Origin: Victivallales bacterium
Lineage (GTDB): Bacteria > Verrucomicrobiota > Lentisphaeria > Victivallales > Victivallaceae
Direction: 5' to 3'
Length of the DNA: 5,420 bases
Assembly: GCA_019038735.1 (NCBI GenBank)
Contig: JAHOYW010000253.1
Span: 1 to 5,420 of the forward strand
The notes under the pieces were generated by a model. That model ran no database searches, was not told the origin of the DNA, and saw only the letters and a program-made list of their open reading frames with translations. This document shows positions 1 through 5,420 of this stretch, in pieces; the first letter of the stretch is position 1, and the number at the start of each line of letters is the position of its first letter. The translations under genes were made by a program, and so were the position numbers.

Positions 1-52
1 TCTTCTGCGAGTAGAAAAATCCATTTATTCTGTTATGTTATATTCTTAATTT

Positions 53-85
53 TTGATTTTTAAATAAGTATTGATTTTTAAATAA
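53..85. repeat. 15-base direct repeat in the arnA leader, 18-base period
   Basis: The 15-mer TTGATTTTTAAATAA occurs twice without a mismatch, at 53-67 and 71-85, separated by GTA. It lies just upstream of the arnA ribosome binding site. It could be a tandem operator or overlapping promoter elements (TTGATT resembles a -35 box, TAAATA a -10 box), or a simple AT-rich duplication. The half-sites do not match the PmrA box (YTTAAK, 11-base period). The repeat itself is certain; a regulatory role is a guess. Confidence 0.5.
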
Positions 86-92
86 AAACATT

Positions 93-96
93 GGAG
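93..96 (+). promoter_or_regulatory. Ribosome binding site deciding the arnA start
   Basis: GGAG lies six bases before ATG 103. It overlaps the alternative in-frame TTG at 91, so translation from TTG would have no site of its own. This, with the family N-terminus, favours ATG 103. Confidence 0.75.
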
Positions 97-102
97 CTTA
101 CA

Positions 103-2103
103 ATGAAATGTGTCGTGATGGGGTACCACAATATCGGCTGTGTCGGTATTAAAGCATTACTTGATAAAGGATTTGAAATTTCTGCTATTTTTACGCACAA
201 AGACAATCCTAAAGAAAATATCTGGTTTGATTCTGTAGCTGAGCTGGCTTCTGAGAAAGGTATTCCGGTTTATGCGCCGGAAGACGTAAATCATCCCGTC
301 TGGACAGAAAAAATTCGCGCTATGGAGCCGGAAATAATCTTTTCTTTCTACTACCGCAATATGCTGAAAGCTGATTTATTGGATATTCCAGCGAAAGGCT
401 GTATTAATCTTCATGGTTCCTTACTGCCTAAATATCGTGGTCGCGTGCCAATTAACTGGGCTTTAATCAATGGCGAAAGCGAAACTGGCGTAACTTTGCA
501 TTATATGACAAAAAAAGCTGATGCCGGTAATATCATCGCTCAGGAAAGAATCGCTATTGAAGATTGCGATACTGCTAAAACTTTACATCTTAAAGCCGCA
601 AAAGCTTCAGCTGAGTTACTAGACAAAGTCCTGCCAGCACTTAAAGCCGGTAACGCTCCAAGTATTGCGCAAAGCAATGAGGACGCAACTTACTTTGGCG
701 GACGTGGTCCTGCTGACGGCGAAATCGACTGGAAACAATCAGCGGCAGTTGTCCGCAATTTAGTTCGTGCGCTAACATCTCCATATCCCGGAGCTTTCAG
801 CTTCATGGGTGATCGCAAATGTATTTTCTGGAACGTTTCTATAGTTGAAAATACCAGTGGAGCAACTCCTGGAACAGTAATTTCCGCCAGTCCGCTAGTG
901 ATTGCTTGCGGCGACGGTGCTGTTCAAGTAGAATCCGCACAGCTCGAAGACAGCATTTTGACTACCGGCGCGCAATTCGCTGAGGATGCCCGCATTGTCA
1001 AGAACACAGCTTTCGGCTGCAACCCCCGCGTTGCCAAAGAAGCCGCCCGTAAGAAAAGCGTTTTGATTCTCGGAGTCAACGGTTTTATCGGCAGTCATTT
1101 AAGCGACCGTCTGCTTGCCAGTGGTAAATATGAAGTTTACGGCATGGATTTGCGTTCAAACTATGTAACTCATCTTTTGGACAAACCCGGATTCCATTTC
1201 CGCGAAGGCGATATTTCCATTCATCGTGACTGGATCGAATACCATATTCGCAAATGTGATATTATCCTGCCTCTGGTAGCGATTGCTACTCCGATTGAAT
1301 ACACTCGTAACCCTTTGCGTGTCTTTGAACTTGACTTTGAAGAAAATCTGCGCATTGTCCGTTACTGCGTAAAATATAACAAACGTGTAATTTTCCCATC
1401 TACTTCTGAAGTTTACGGCATGTGCCAAGACCCTCAGTTTGAAGAACATGAATCTCCACTCGTTACTGGTCCTATCCGCATGCAGCGTTGGATCTACTCT
1501 ACTTCTAAGCAATTATTAGACAGAGTTATCTGGGCTTATGGCGCGAAAGGTCAACTTGATTTCACATTATTCCGTCCATTCAACTGGATCGGACCTCGTT
1601 TGGACAGTTTGAGTTCTGCCCGTATCGGCAGTTCCCGCGCGATCACTCAATTAATCCTGAACCTAGTTCAAGGTTCTCCGATTCAACTGGTTGACGGCGG
1701 TGAACAGAAACGTGCTTTCGTTGATGTTGAAGAAGGTATCGAAGCCTTGTACCGCATCATTGAAAACAAAGGCGGCAAATGCAATGGTGAAATTATTAAT
1801 ATTGGCTACCCGCAAAATAACGAAAGCATCAAACGTATGGCTGAAATGCTCGTTGAAGTTTTCGATCAGCATCCTGATCGTGATAAATTTCCTCCATTTG
1901 CCGGTTACCTTGTAGTGGACAGCGGAGCCTTCTACGGCAAAGGCTATCAGGACGTTCAACATCGTGTTCCAAGTATCAAAAACGCGAAAAAACTTATAGA
2001 CTGGGAACCGGAAATCGGCTTGAAAGAATCTATCAAAACAACCTTGAATTTCTTTCTTGATGAAGCTGTTTCCTGTGGTGAGTTTAATCTAAACAACGAT
2101 TAA
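103..2103 (+). CDS. arnA: Bifunctional UDP-L-Ara4N formyltransferase / UDP-glucuronate oxidative decarboxylase ArnA
   Basis: This cytoplasmic two-domain enzyme makes UDP-Ara4O from UDP-glucuronate (C-terminal domain, NAD+) and N-formylates UDP-L-Ara4N using formyl-tetrahydrofolate (N-terminal domain). The product is 666 residues, close to the 660 of E. coli ArnA. The formyltransferase domain (about 1-305) has N102 and H104 in [13 protein letters not shown] and D140 in KKADAGN, the same numbers as the E. coli catalytic triad. The decarboxylase domain (about 316-655) opens with a Rossmann GVNGFIG loop (324-330). It carries S435-E436 in [10 protein letters not shown]465/K469 in the YxxxK motif and R621, each offset by +2 from the E. 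coli S433, E434, Y463, K467 and R619. Both activities therefore look intact. A longer reading from TTG at 91 is possible, but ATG 103 matches the family N-terminus (MKxVVxxYHxxG) and has GGAG six bases upstream. It is the first gene of the visible operon, with arnT 6 bases after its stop. Recalled family similarity and visible motifs make this call very secure. Confidence 0.97.
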   Translation: MKCVVMGYHNIGCVGIKALLDKGFEISAIFTHKDNPKENIWFDSVAELASEKGIPVYAPEDVNHPVWTEKIRAMEPEIIFSFYYRNMLKADLLDIPAKGCINLHGSLLPKYRGRVPINWALINGESETGVTLHYMTKKADAGNIIAQERIAIEDCDTAKTLHLKAAKASAELLDKVLPALKAGNAPSIAQSNEDATYFGGRGPADGEIDWKQSAAVVRNLVRALTSPYPGAFSFMGDRKCIFWNVSIVENTSGATPGTVISASPLVIACGDGAVQVESAQLEDSILTTGAQFAEDARIVKNTAFGCNPRVAKEAARKKSVLILGVNGFIGSHLSDRLLASGKYEVYGMDLRSNYVTHLLDKPGFHFREGDISIHRDWIEYHIRKCDIILPLVAIATPIEYTRNPLRVFELDFEENLRIVRYCVKYNKRVIFPSTSEVYGMCQDPQFEEHESPLVTGPIRMQRWIYSTSKQLLDRVIWAYGAKGQLDFTLFRPFNWIGPRLDSLSSARIGSSRAITQLILNLVQGSPIQLVDGGEQKRAFVDVEEGIEALYRIIENKGGKCNGEIINIGYPQNNESIKRMAEMLVEVFDQHPDRDKFPPFAGYLVVDSGAFYGKGYQDVQHRVPSIKNAKKLIDWEPEIGLKESIKTTLNFFLDEAVSCGEFNLNND

Positions 2104-2109
2104 GAGCCT

Positions 2110-3768
2110 ATGAGCATGGTAAATAAATTCAAAGAGCTGATTCCAACAATCAGCCCACGCCGCTACTTTATACTAGCGGCGTTGTTTGCTTTTGCTGTTT
2201 TCTTTATCGGCTTAGGCAGTCGCCACCTTGGCGGTGGTGATGAACCCCGCGTCGCGGGGATTGCCGCCGAAACATATATCAACGGGAACTGGATAGAGCC
2301 TAAGCTCAACAATAAACCCTTTCTCGAAAAACCACCGCTTTATTTCTGGGCGGATGCTTTGTCGATGCAGCTTTTCGGACGCACTGACTTTGCCGCAAAA
2401 CTTCCCTCTGCAATAGCTGCATTTCTGGGAGTCCTCTCTTTATTCGCTTTAGCCCGCGGCTTGAGCATGTCCAGCTTCGGCGCATTCTTATCCGTGGTAT
2501 TTTTATCGACCGCGGCACAATATTGGATTTATGGGCGAAAATGTATGATTGATATTTTTCTGGCGGTCTTTATTGCTTTTGCCATGTGGGCATTCTGGGA
2601 ACTTTGCCAGTCAAAGAAGGCAAAAAATACAAGCTTATGGTTTATTTTCTTTATTCTAACGCTTGGCGGAGCGATTTTTTCCAAAGGTCTGATTGGACTT
2701 GCGCTTCCATGTTCGGGATTATTCTTTTATCTGGCTATTGACGATTTCTATATAGAGAAAAAATTCAACTTAAAACGCTGGATATACCTGTTTAGCGGAG
2801 CAGCTTTGAGTTTTATTCCCATAGCTTTATGGATCTGGGCTTTGTATGAAAAATCCGGCTATGACGCGGTTCATACAGTAGTCTGGACAAATAATTTCGG
2901 CAGATTCACCGGTTCACACGCTGAACATGTGGAATCATTCTGGTATTACGCTCCAAAATTATTCGAACAGCTTCAGCCATGGACAATTTTATTGCCTTTT
3001 GCCCTGTGGTTTAATATCCGCAAAGTCTGGAAAGAAAAAGATAACAAAGCTCTTTTTATGCTCTGTTGGCTGATAATTCCTTATTTGCTCCTGATGGTTT
3101 CGGCAGGAAAACGCCAAGTTTACGTCCTGCCGCTTTATGCCGCGGAAGTTTTGTTGATTGCCAATATGCTCGATCAAATATACCGAAATAAATTCAAACT
3201 CCCCGCAAAATTGGATTATGTTAATCTGATAACTAAAATTCTATTTATTGTATTTTCCATCGCACTTTTTCTTGGAGCGTTAAAATTTATTATTATCGCT
3301 GTGTTGTCTAAAATGCACTGGACTCTTTATATTGCCCCTGTCATAATGCTTCTCTGCAGAGCTTGGATATCAGATGCAACACGCCGCAAACAAGTAGGAA
3401 AAATTTGTCTGGCATTGCTAATTGGCTTGGCGGCGACTTATATCAGCATAGATACTATTGGACGCTCATATAAAAATGCGGAAAAATCTTATTACAATAT
3501 GTTCAAGTATTGTGAGCAGGAAATAAAGACCGGCAAAGTTTTATACCTTTACCAGCCTATTGAACGTGAAAGCGGCGCGGCATTATTTTATTTAGGGCGC
3601 AACTGTCCGCATTTTGATTTTAAGACTATGCAGGCACAGAAGAATATGATTATACTGCTCGACAAGAGACATTCTGAGCGTTTCCTCAAAATCGATTTTA
3701 AGAAAGATAAAGAATTTAAATTAAAACGCAGAGTGTATTGGGTAATGAAAAAGTTTGAGTTGCAATAA
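2110..3768 (+). CDS. arnT: ArnT-type lipid A 4-amino-4-deoxy-L-arabinosyltransferase (GT83, GT-C fold)
   Basis: Probable inner-membrane transferase that moves L-Ara4N from undecaprenyl phosphate to lipid A phosphates at the periplasmic face. The length of 552 residues fits E. coli ArnT (550). There are about 13 hydrophobic stretches (roughly 18-36, 98-116, 122-140, 147-165, 176-192, 195-211, 225-245, 290-302, 315-331, 336-353, 371-397, 405-419, 430-447), then a soluble tail of about 100 residues. The first periplasmic loop has the GT-C acidic pair D44-E45 in GGGDEPR, then NGNWIEP and FLEKPPLYFW (71-80). D148 in KCMIDIF probably matches the second conserved aspartate, and SKG (191-193) and SAGKRQVYVLPLY (331-343) match the family VTKG and AKGKLPTY segments. 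Sequence identity to enteric ArnT looks low, so another GT83/PMT_2 glycosyltransferase is possible; the position between arnA and arnD is the main support for the substrate. The start is ATG 2110 or ATG 2116; AAGAG at 2102-2106 is better spaced for 2116, a two-residue difference. Confidence 0.85.
   Translation: MSMVNKFKELIPTISPRRYFILAALFAFAVFFIGLGSRHLGGGDEPRVAGIAAETYINGNWIEPKLNNKPFLEKPPLYFWADALSMQLFGRTDFAAKLPSAIAAFLGVLSLFALARGLSMSSFGAFLSVVFLSTAAQYWIYGRKCMIDIFLAVFIAFAMWAFWELCQSKKAKNTSLWFIFFILTLGGAIFSKGLIGLALPCSGLFFYLAIDDFYIEKKFNLKRWIYLFSGAALSFIPIALWIWALYEKSGYDAVHTVVWTNNFGRFTGSHAEHVESFWYYAPKLFEQLQPWTILLPFALWFNIRKVWKEKDNKALFMLCWLIIPYLLLMVSAGKRQVYVLPLYAAEVLLIANMLDQIYRNKFKLPAKLDYVNLITKILFIVFSIALFLGALKFIIIAVLSKMHWTLYIAPVIMLLCRAWISDATRRKQVGKICLALLIGLAATYISIDTIGRSYKNAEKSYYNMFKYCEQEIKTGKVLYLYQPIERESGAALFYLGRNCPHFDFKTMQAQKNMIILLDKRHSERFLKIDFKKDKEFKLKRRVYWVMKKFELQ
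2157..2182 (+). other. Perfect 9-bp GC-rich hairpin at the start of arnT
   Basis: ACGCCGCTA (2157-2165) is the exact reverse complement of TAGCGGCGT (2174-2182), with an 8-base loop CTTTATAC. The hairpin lies 54 bases after the arnA stop, inside arnT codons for about residues 16-25 (PRRYFILAAL). A T-rich but interrupted stretch follows (TGTTTGCTTTTGCTG). The fold would form in the operon mRNA and resembles an attenuator or partial terminator that could reduce arnT relative to arnA. Function is inferred; the same bases also encode the Arg-Arg lead into the first membrane helix. Confidence 0.4.
2223..2259 (+). other. Two adjacent short GC-rich hairpins in the arnT 5' coding region
   Basis: CCACC (2223-2227) pairs with GGTGG (2233-2237) over a 5-base loop. 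CCCCGC (2245-2250) pairs with GCGGGG (2254-2259) over a GTC triloop. Together they span the codons for the GGGDEPRVAG catalytic loop. They may be incidental to coding, but they follow the 2157-2182 hairpin closely and make the arnT 5' end unusually structured. Confidence 0.3.
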
Positions 3769-3788
3769 AATTATGGATGCTATTGAAT

Positions 3789-4685
3789 ATGCACAATAAA
3801 AAAATTGGTTTAAGAATTGATGTAGATACTTTTCGCGGCACAAAAGTCGGTGTCCCCAATTTGAATGCTTTGTTTAAAAAATATGATATAAAAGCTACAT
3901 ACTATTTTTCAGTAGGTCCAGACAATATGGGACGGCATCTCTGGCGCATGCTCAAACCGGCATTCGCATGGAAAATGCTACGCACTAATGCCGCCGGACT
4001 TTATGGACCGGAAATCATTTTCATGGGCACAATGTGGCCCGGAATACAGATTGGCAAACGTTTAGGACATGTCATTAAAGAAAGTTTTGAAGATGGTCAT
4101 GAAATCGGCTTACATTCCTGGGATCATCACCGCATACAAGCAAAGATCGACAAGATGTCTCCACAGCAAATCGAAGCAGCATTGACTAAAGGCGTGAATT
4201 GTCTAACTAAAATTTGCGGACAGGCTCCGGTCAGTTCCGCGGTGCCGGGATGGCGTTGTACCGATGCTCTGCTTATAGAAAAAGCTAAACAGCCTTTTTC
4301 TTATAATAGCGACTGCCGTGGTGAATTTATTTTCCGTCCGCTAATTGACGGCAAAGCTCTCAAGCAAGTACAAGTTCCGGTAACCATGCCGACTTATGAT
4401 GAAGTTCTTGGTCGCGATGGCGTGAGCGATGATAATTATAATGATTTTATGCTCTCACAACTCAGACCGGGCAAACTGAATATTTTAACTATCCACGCTG
4501 AAGCCGAAGGTGGTAAGTGTCTGGAAATGTTCGAGCAGTATATACTCCGCGCGCAAAAAGACGGCTGGAGTTTTGCCACTCTAGGCGAATTAGTCAAGGA
4601 AGCAGGTGAAATTCCGGAAGGAAAAATTATGCAGGAGTCATTCCCGGGGCGCGAAGGCTGGCTGGGAGTTCAGGGCATTAACTAA
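3789..4685 (+). CDS. arnD: 4-deoxy-4-formamido-L-arabinose-phosphoundecaprenol deformylase ArnD
   Basis: NodB-type (carbohydrate esterase 4-like) metal-dependent deformylase. It removes the formyl group from undecaprenyl-phosphate-L-Ara4FN on the cytoplasmic face of the inner membrane, making the lipid-linked donor irreversible and usable by ArnT. The product is 298 residues from this start, near the size of E. coli ArnD. Motif 1 is GLRIDVDTFRG with acidic residues D11 and D13. Motif 2 is GLHSWDHH with H109 and H113/H114. Later segments are PGWR (153-156), YNSDCRG, MPTYDEVLGRD and TIHAE with H236, and the ending is PGREGWLGVQ. All are hallmarks of ArnD rather than of generic deacetylases. The frame also allows ATG 3777 (four extra residues, MLLN), but the family begins M-x-K-x-GLRID and so favours 3789. 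Neither start has a strong ribosome binding site; GGAT at 3775-3778 is the only candidate. The gene lies 20 bases after arnT, whereas in enteric bacteria arnD precedes arnT. Confidence 0.96.
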   Translation: MHNKKIGLRIDVDTFRGTKVGVPNLNALFKKYDIKATYYFSVGPDNMGRHLWRMLKPAFAWKMLRTNAAGLYGPEIIFMGTMWPGIQIGKRLGHVIKESFEDGHEIGLHSWDHHRIQAKIDKMSPQQIEAALTKGVNCLTKICGQAPVSSAVPGWRCTDALLIEKAKQPFSYNSDCRGEFIFRPLIDGKALKQVQVPVTMPTYDEVLGRDGVSDDNYNDFMLSQLRPGKLNILTIHAEAEGGKCLEMFEQYILRAQKDGWSFATLGELVKEAGEIPEGKIMQESFPGREGWLGVQGIN

Positions 4686-4717
4686 AGGATAAGAGACAAG
4701 TTTGAGGATAGCTTTTT

Positions 4718-5071
4718 ATGATTTATAAAACAACTGAAATTCAAATTCACTCTGTTGATTATAATATTCATTATGACAGCGGCACAGAAATAGCTACGAT
4801 TACCCCCACTGTTCATATAACTTGCGCAAAAACGCAGATATTGGTTGCTTCAATAAATGTTGACGACCATGAATTGCGTCCGTCTTTAAAGCTGATACTT
4901 GACGAAGGCGAACGCTCTTATATCGTTCCCTATGTAAGAATCGGAAGACCTTTTCTCTCCAGTCCTGATGATAAATCAAAGGACAAAGAATACAAAATAA
5001 CTTTAAAATTACATTTGGGCAATGATAAAATTCACGATCTAGACGAATACATCAAAATCATAAAAGAATAA
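4718..5071 (+). CDS. Small soluble protein of unknown function, downstream of arnD
   Basis: I do not recognise this 117-residue protein. It has no signal peptide and no membrane segment. The sequence alternates hydrophobic and polar residues in short runs (TTEIQIHSVDYNIHY, TEIATITPTVHITCA, ILVASINVDD, SLKLILDE, YIVPYVRIG, KITLKLHLG), as expected of a beta-rich fold such as a beta-sandwich. A charged loop (PDDKSKDKE, about 83-91) and a short charged C-terminus ending in IIKE follow. There are two cysteine/histidine-poor halves and no recognisable catalytic motif. GAGG at 4704-4707, ten bases before the ATG, is a reasonable ribosome binding site. It starts 32 bases after the arnD stop on the same strand, so it may be the last gene of the operon. 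It sits where enteric clusters carry arnE/arnF, but it cannot be a flippase subunit because it is not hydrophobic. Gene reality is supported by the ribosome binding site, the open frame and its placement; function is unknown. Confidence 0.7.
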   Translation: MIYKTTEIQIHSVDYNIHYDSGTEIATITPTVHITCAKTQILVASINVDDHELRPSLKLILDEGERSYIVPYVRIGRPFLSSPDDKSKDKEYKITLKLHLGNDKIHDLDEYIKIIKE

Positions 5072-5103
5072 ATATCGCTTGAAATGTGTTAAATTAGTCA
5101 TTT

Positions 5104-5140
5104 AAAGGGGACAGGGACCGAAGAAATTTCTTTCTCCTTT
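5104..5140. repeat. Degenerate palindromic repeat (REP-like) between convergent genes
   Basis: AAAGGGGA (5104-5111) pairs with TCTCCTTT (5133-5140) as an 8-bp stem with one G-T. Inside is the perfect 12-base palindrome AAGAAATTTCTT (5121-5132), with an unpaired CAGGGACCG (5112-5120) on the left only. The simplest reading is a once-complete palindrome whose right arm lost the nine bases complementary to CAGGGACCG. GGGGACAGG-type palindromes of this kind occur in dispersed intergenic repeats of many Gram-negative genomes, some mobilised by REP-associated (RAYT, IS200-like) transposases; no transposase is seen here. It lies in the spacer between the + and - strand genes and could also weakly terminate transcription, but no clean T-tract follows. 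Confidence 0.5.
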
Positions 5141-5151
5141 GGGCAACTATT

Positions 5152-5420
5152 TTAATATTTCCATATTTTTTCCCCTGCCCCATTTGATCCAGGAAATTGC
5201 CAACCCATATGGGTAATTGTATTTATGACTTCACAAGTTAGTTCAGCAGTATGTCGCTGAACCTGATTAAGGTATTCAGAATCAATTACAGTTTCAAAAA
5301 TCTCTTTTTGTCGATTTACAAAAAATGGTTTTGATGCACCATTAAGATTTGGGGGTCTCCAAGACCCATGACAAATAACGTTCCGTATTGTTGAAGATGC
5401 TTTTAGTGCCTCTATAAGAC
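5152..5420 (-). CDS. C-terminal part of an unidentified protein with a HEPN-like RNxxxHG motif (cut by the window edge)
   Basis: Reading the - strand from the right edge (first full codon at 5418-5416), one frame stays open for 88 codons to a TAA at 5154-5152. The other two - frames hit stops within the first 30 codons. Near its start it reads TIRNVICHGSW, with R and H four residues apart. R-N-x3-H followed by G is the pattern of the active-site helix in HEPN-fold proteins, many of which are ribonucleases of toxin-antitoxin, abortive-infection or CRISPR systems. The following part (FFVNRQKEIFETVIDSEYLNQ, then VQRHTAELTCEVINTITHMGW) looks helical, which also suits HEPN. The C-terminus is GAGEKIWKY. 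The N-terminal part is outside the window, so length, start, domain order and partners are unknown. It converges on the arn operon and is not part of it. The HEPN reading is an inference from one short motif; the coding call rests on the open frame and sensible composition. Confidence 0.6.
   Translation of the reverse strand, partial: LIEALKASSTIRNVICHGSWRPPNLNGASKPFFVNRQKEIFETVIDSEYLNQVQRHTAELTCEVINTITHMGWQFPGSNGAGEKIWKY

Noticed and set aside
1..63. Open frame from the left edge to TAA at 61-63, possibly the tail of an upstream gene
   Set aside because: Only 20 codons, AT-rich, with a hydrophobic translation that matches no arn protein I know. A second frame is also open to 47-49, so neither can be supported.
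45..64. PmrA-box-like CTTAAT followed by TTTAAA
   Set aside because: The spacing is 8 rather than 5 bases and the second half-site does not match; in AT-rich sequence this is expected by chance.
91..102. TTG start at 91 giving four extra residues to ArnA
   Set aside because: The TTG overlaps the GGAG ribosome binding site, and the family N-terminus and catalytic numbering fit ATG 103.
895..1962. Antisense and out-of-frame open frames across arnA (895-1098, 1156-1512, 1663-1962 on -, 1691-1915 on +)
   Set aside because: They lie wholly inside the strongly conserved arnA frame, have no family resemblance, and have no independent ribosome binding sites.
2306..3177. Antisense open frames across arnT (2306-2518 and 2989-3177 on -)
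   Set aside because: They are shadows of the arnT coding frame, with compositionally odd translations.
5082..5103. Possible terminator stem AAATG/CATTT after the + strand genes
   Set aside because: Only 5 AT-rich base pairs with a 12-base loop, and no T-tract follows.
5241..5262. 7-bp inverted repeat GTTCAGC/GCTGAAC with an 8-base loop
   Set aside because: It lies inside the - strand coding frame, has no T-tract and no second copy in the window, so it is probably incidental.

Overview
The window is a piece of a Gram-negative bacterial chromosome dominated by a lipid A aminoarabinose (L-Ara4N) modification cluster on the + strand: arnA (103-2103), an arnT-type glycosyltransferase (2110-3768) and arnD (3789-4685). 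Gaps are 6 and 20 bases, so the three are almost certainly one transcript. A small protein of unknown function (4718-5071) follows 32 bases later. A second, unrelated gene enters from the right edge on the - strand (5152-5420, C-terminal part only). The two units converge on an 80-base spacer that holds a degenerate palindromic repeat.

In the pathway, ArnA oxidatively decarboxylates UDP-glucuronate and, after transamination by ArnB, N-formylates UDP-L-Ara4N. ArnC transfers the formylated sugar to undecaprenyl phosphate, ArnD removes the formyl group, and ArnT moves L-Ara4N from the lipid carrier to lipid A at the periplasmic face. This lowers the negative charge of the outer membrane and usually gives resistance to polymyxin and cationic peptides. 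arnB, arnC and the flippase genes arnE/arnF are not in the window. arnB and arnC could lie to the left; no arnE/F-like membrane protein follows arnD.

The gene order arnA-arnT-arnD differs from the enteric arnBCADTEF order. The proteins are clearly related to the enterobacterial ones (ArnA keeps nearly identical residue numbering) but diverged, ArnT most of all. With moderate GC in the genes, AT-rich flanks and a GGGGACAGG-type palindromic repeat, this suggests a non-enterobacterial Gram-negative. The sequence alone does not fix the phylum.

Layout: 1-102, AT-rich leader with a 15-base direct repeat and the arnA ribosome binding site; 103-4685, arnA, arnT, arnD; 4718-5071, small orphan gene; 5072-5151, convergent spacer with the repeat; 5152-5420, - strand partial gene carrying an RNxxxHG motif of the kind found in HEPN-fold proteins.
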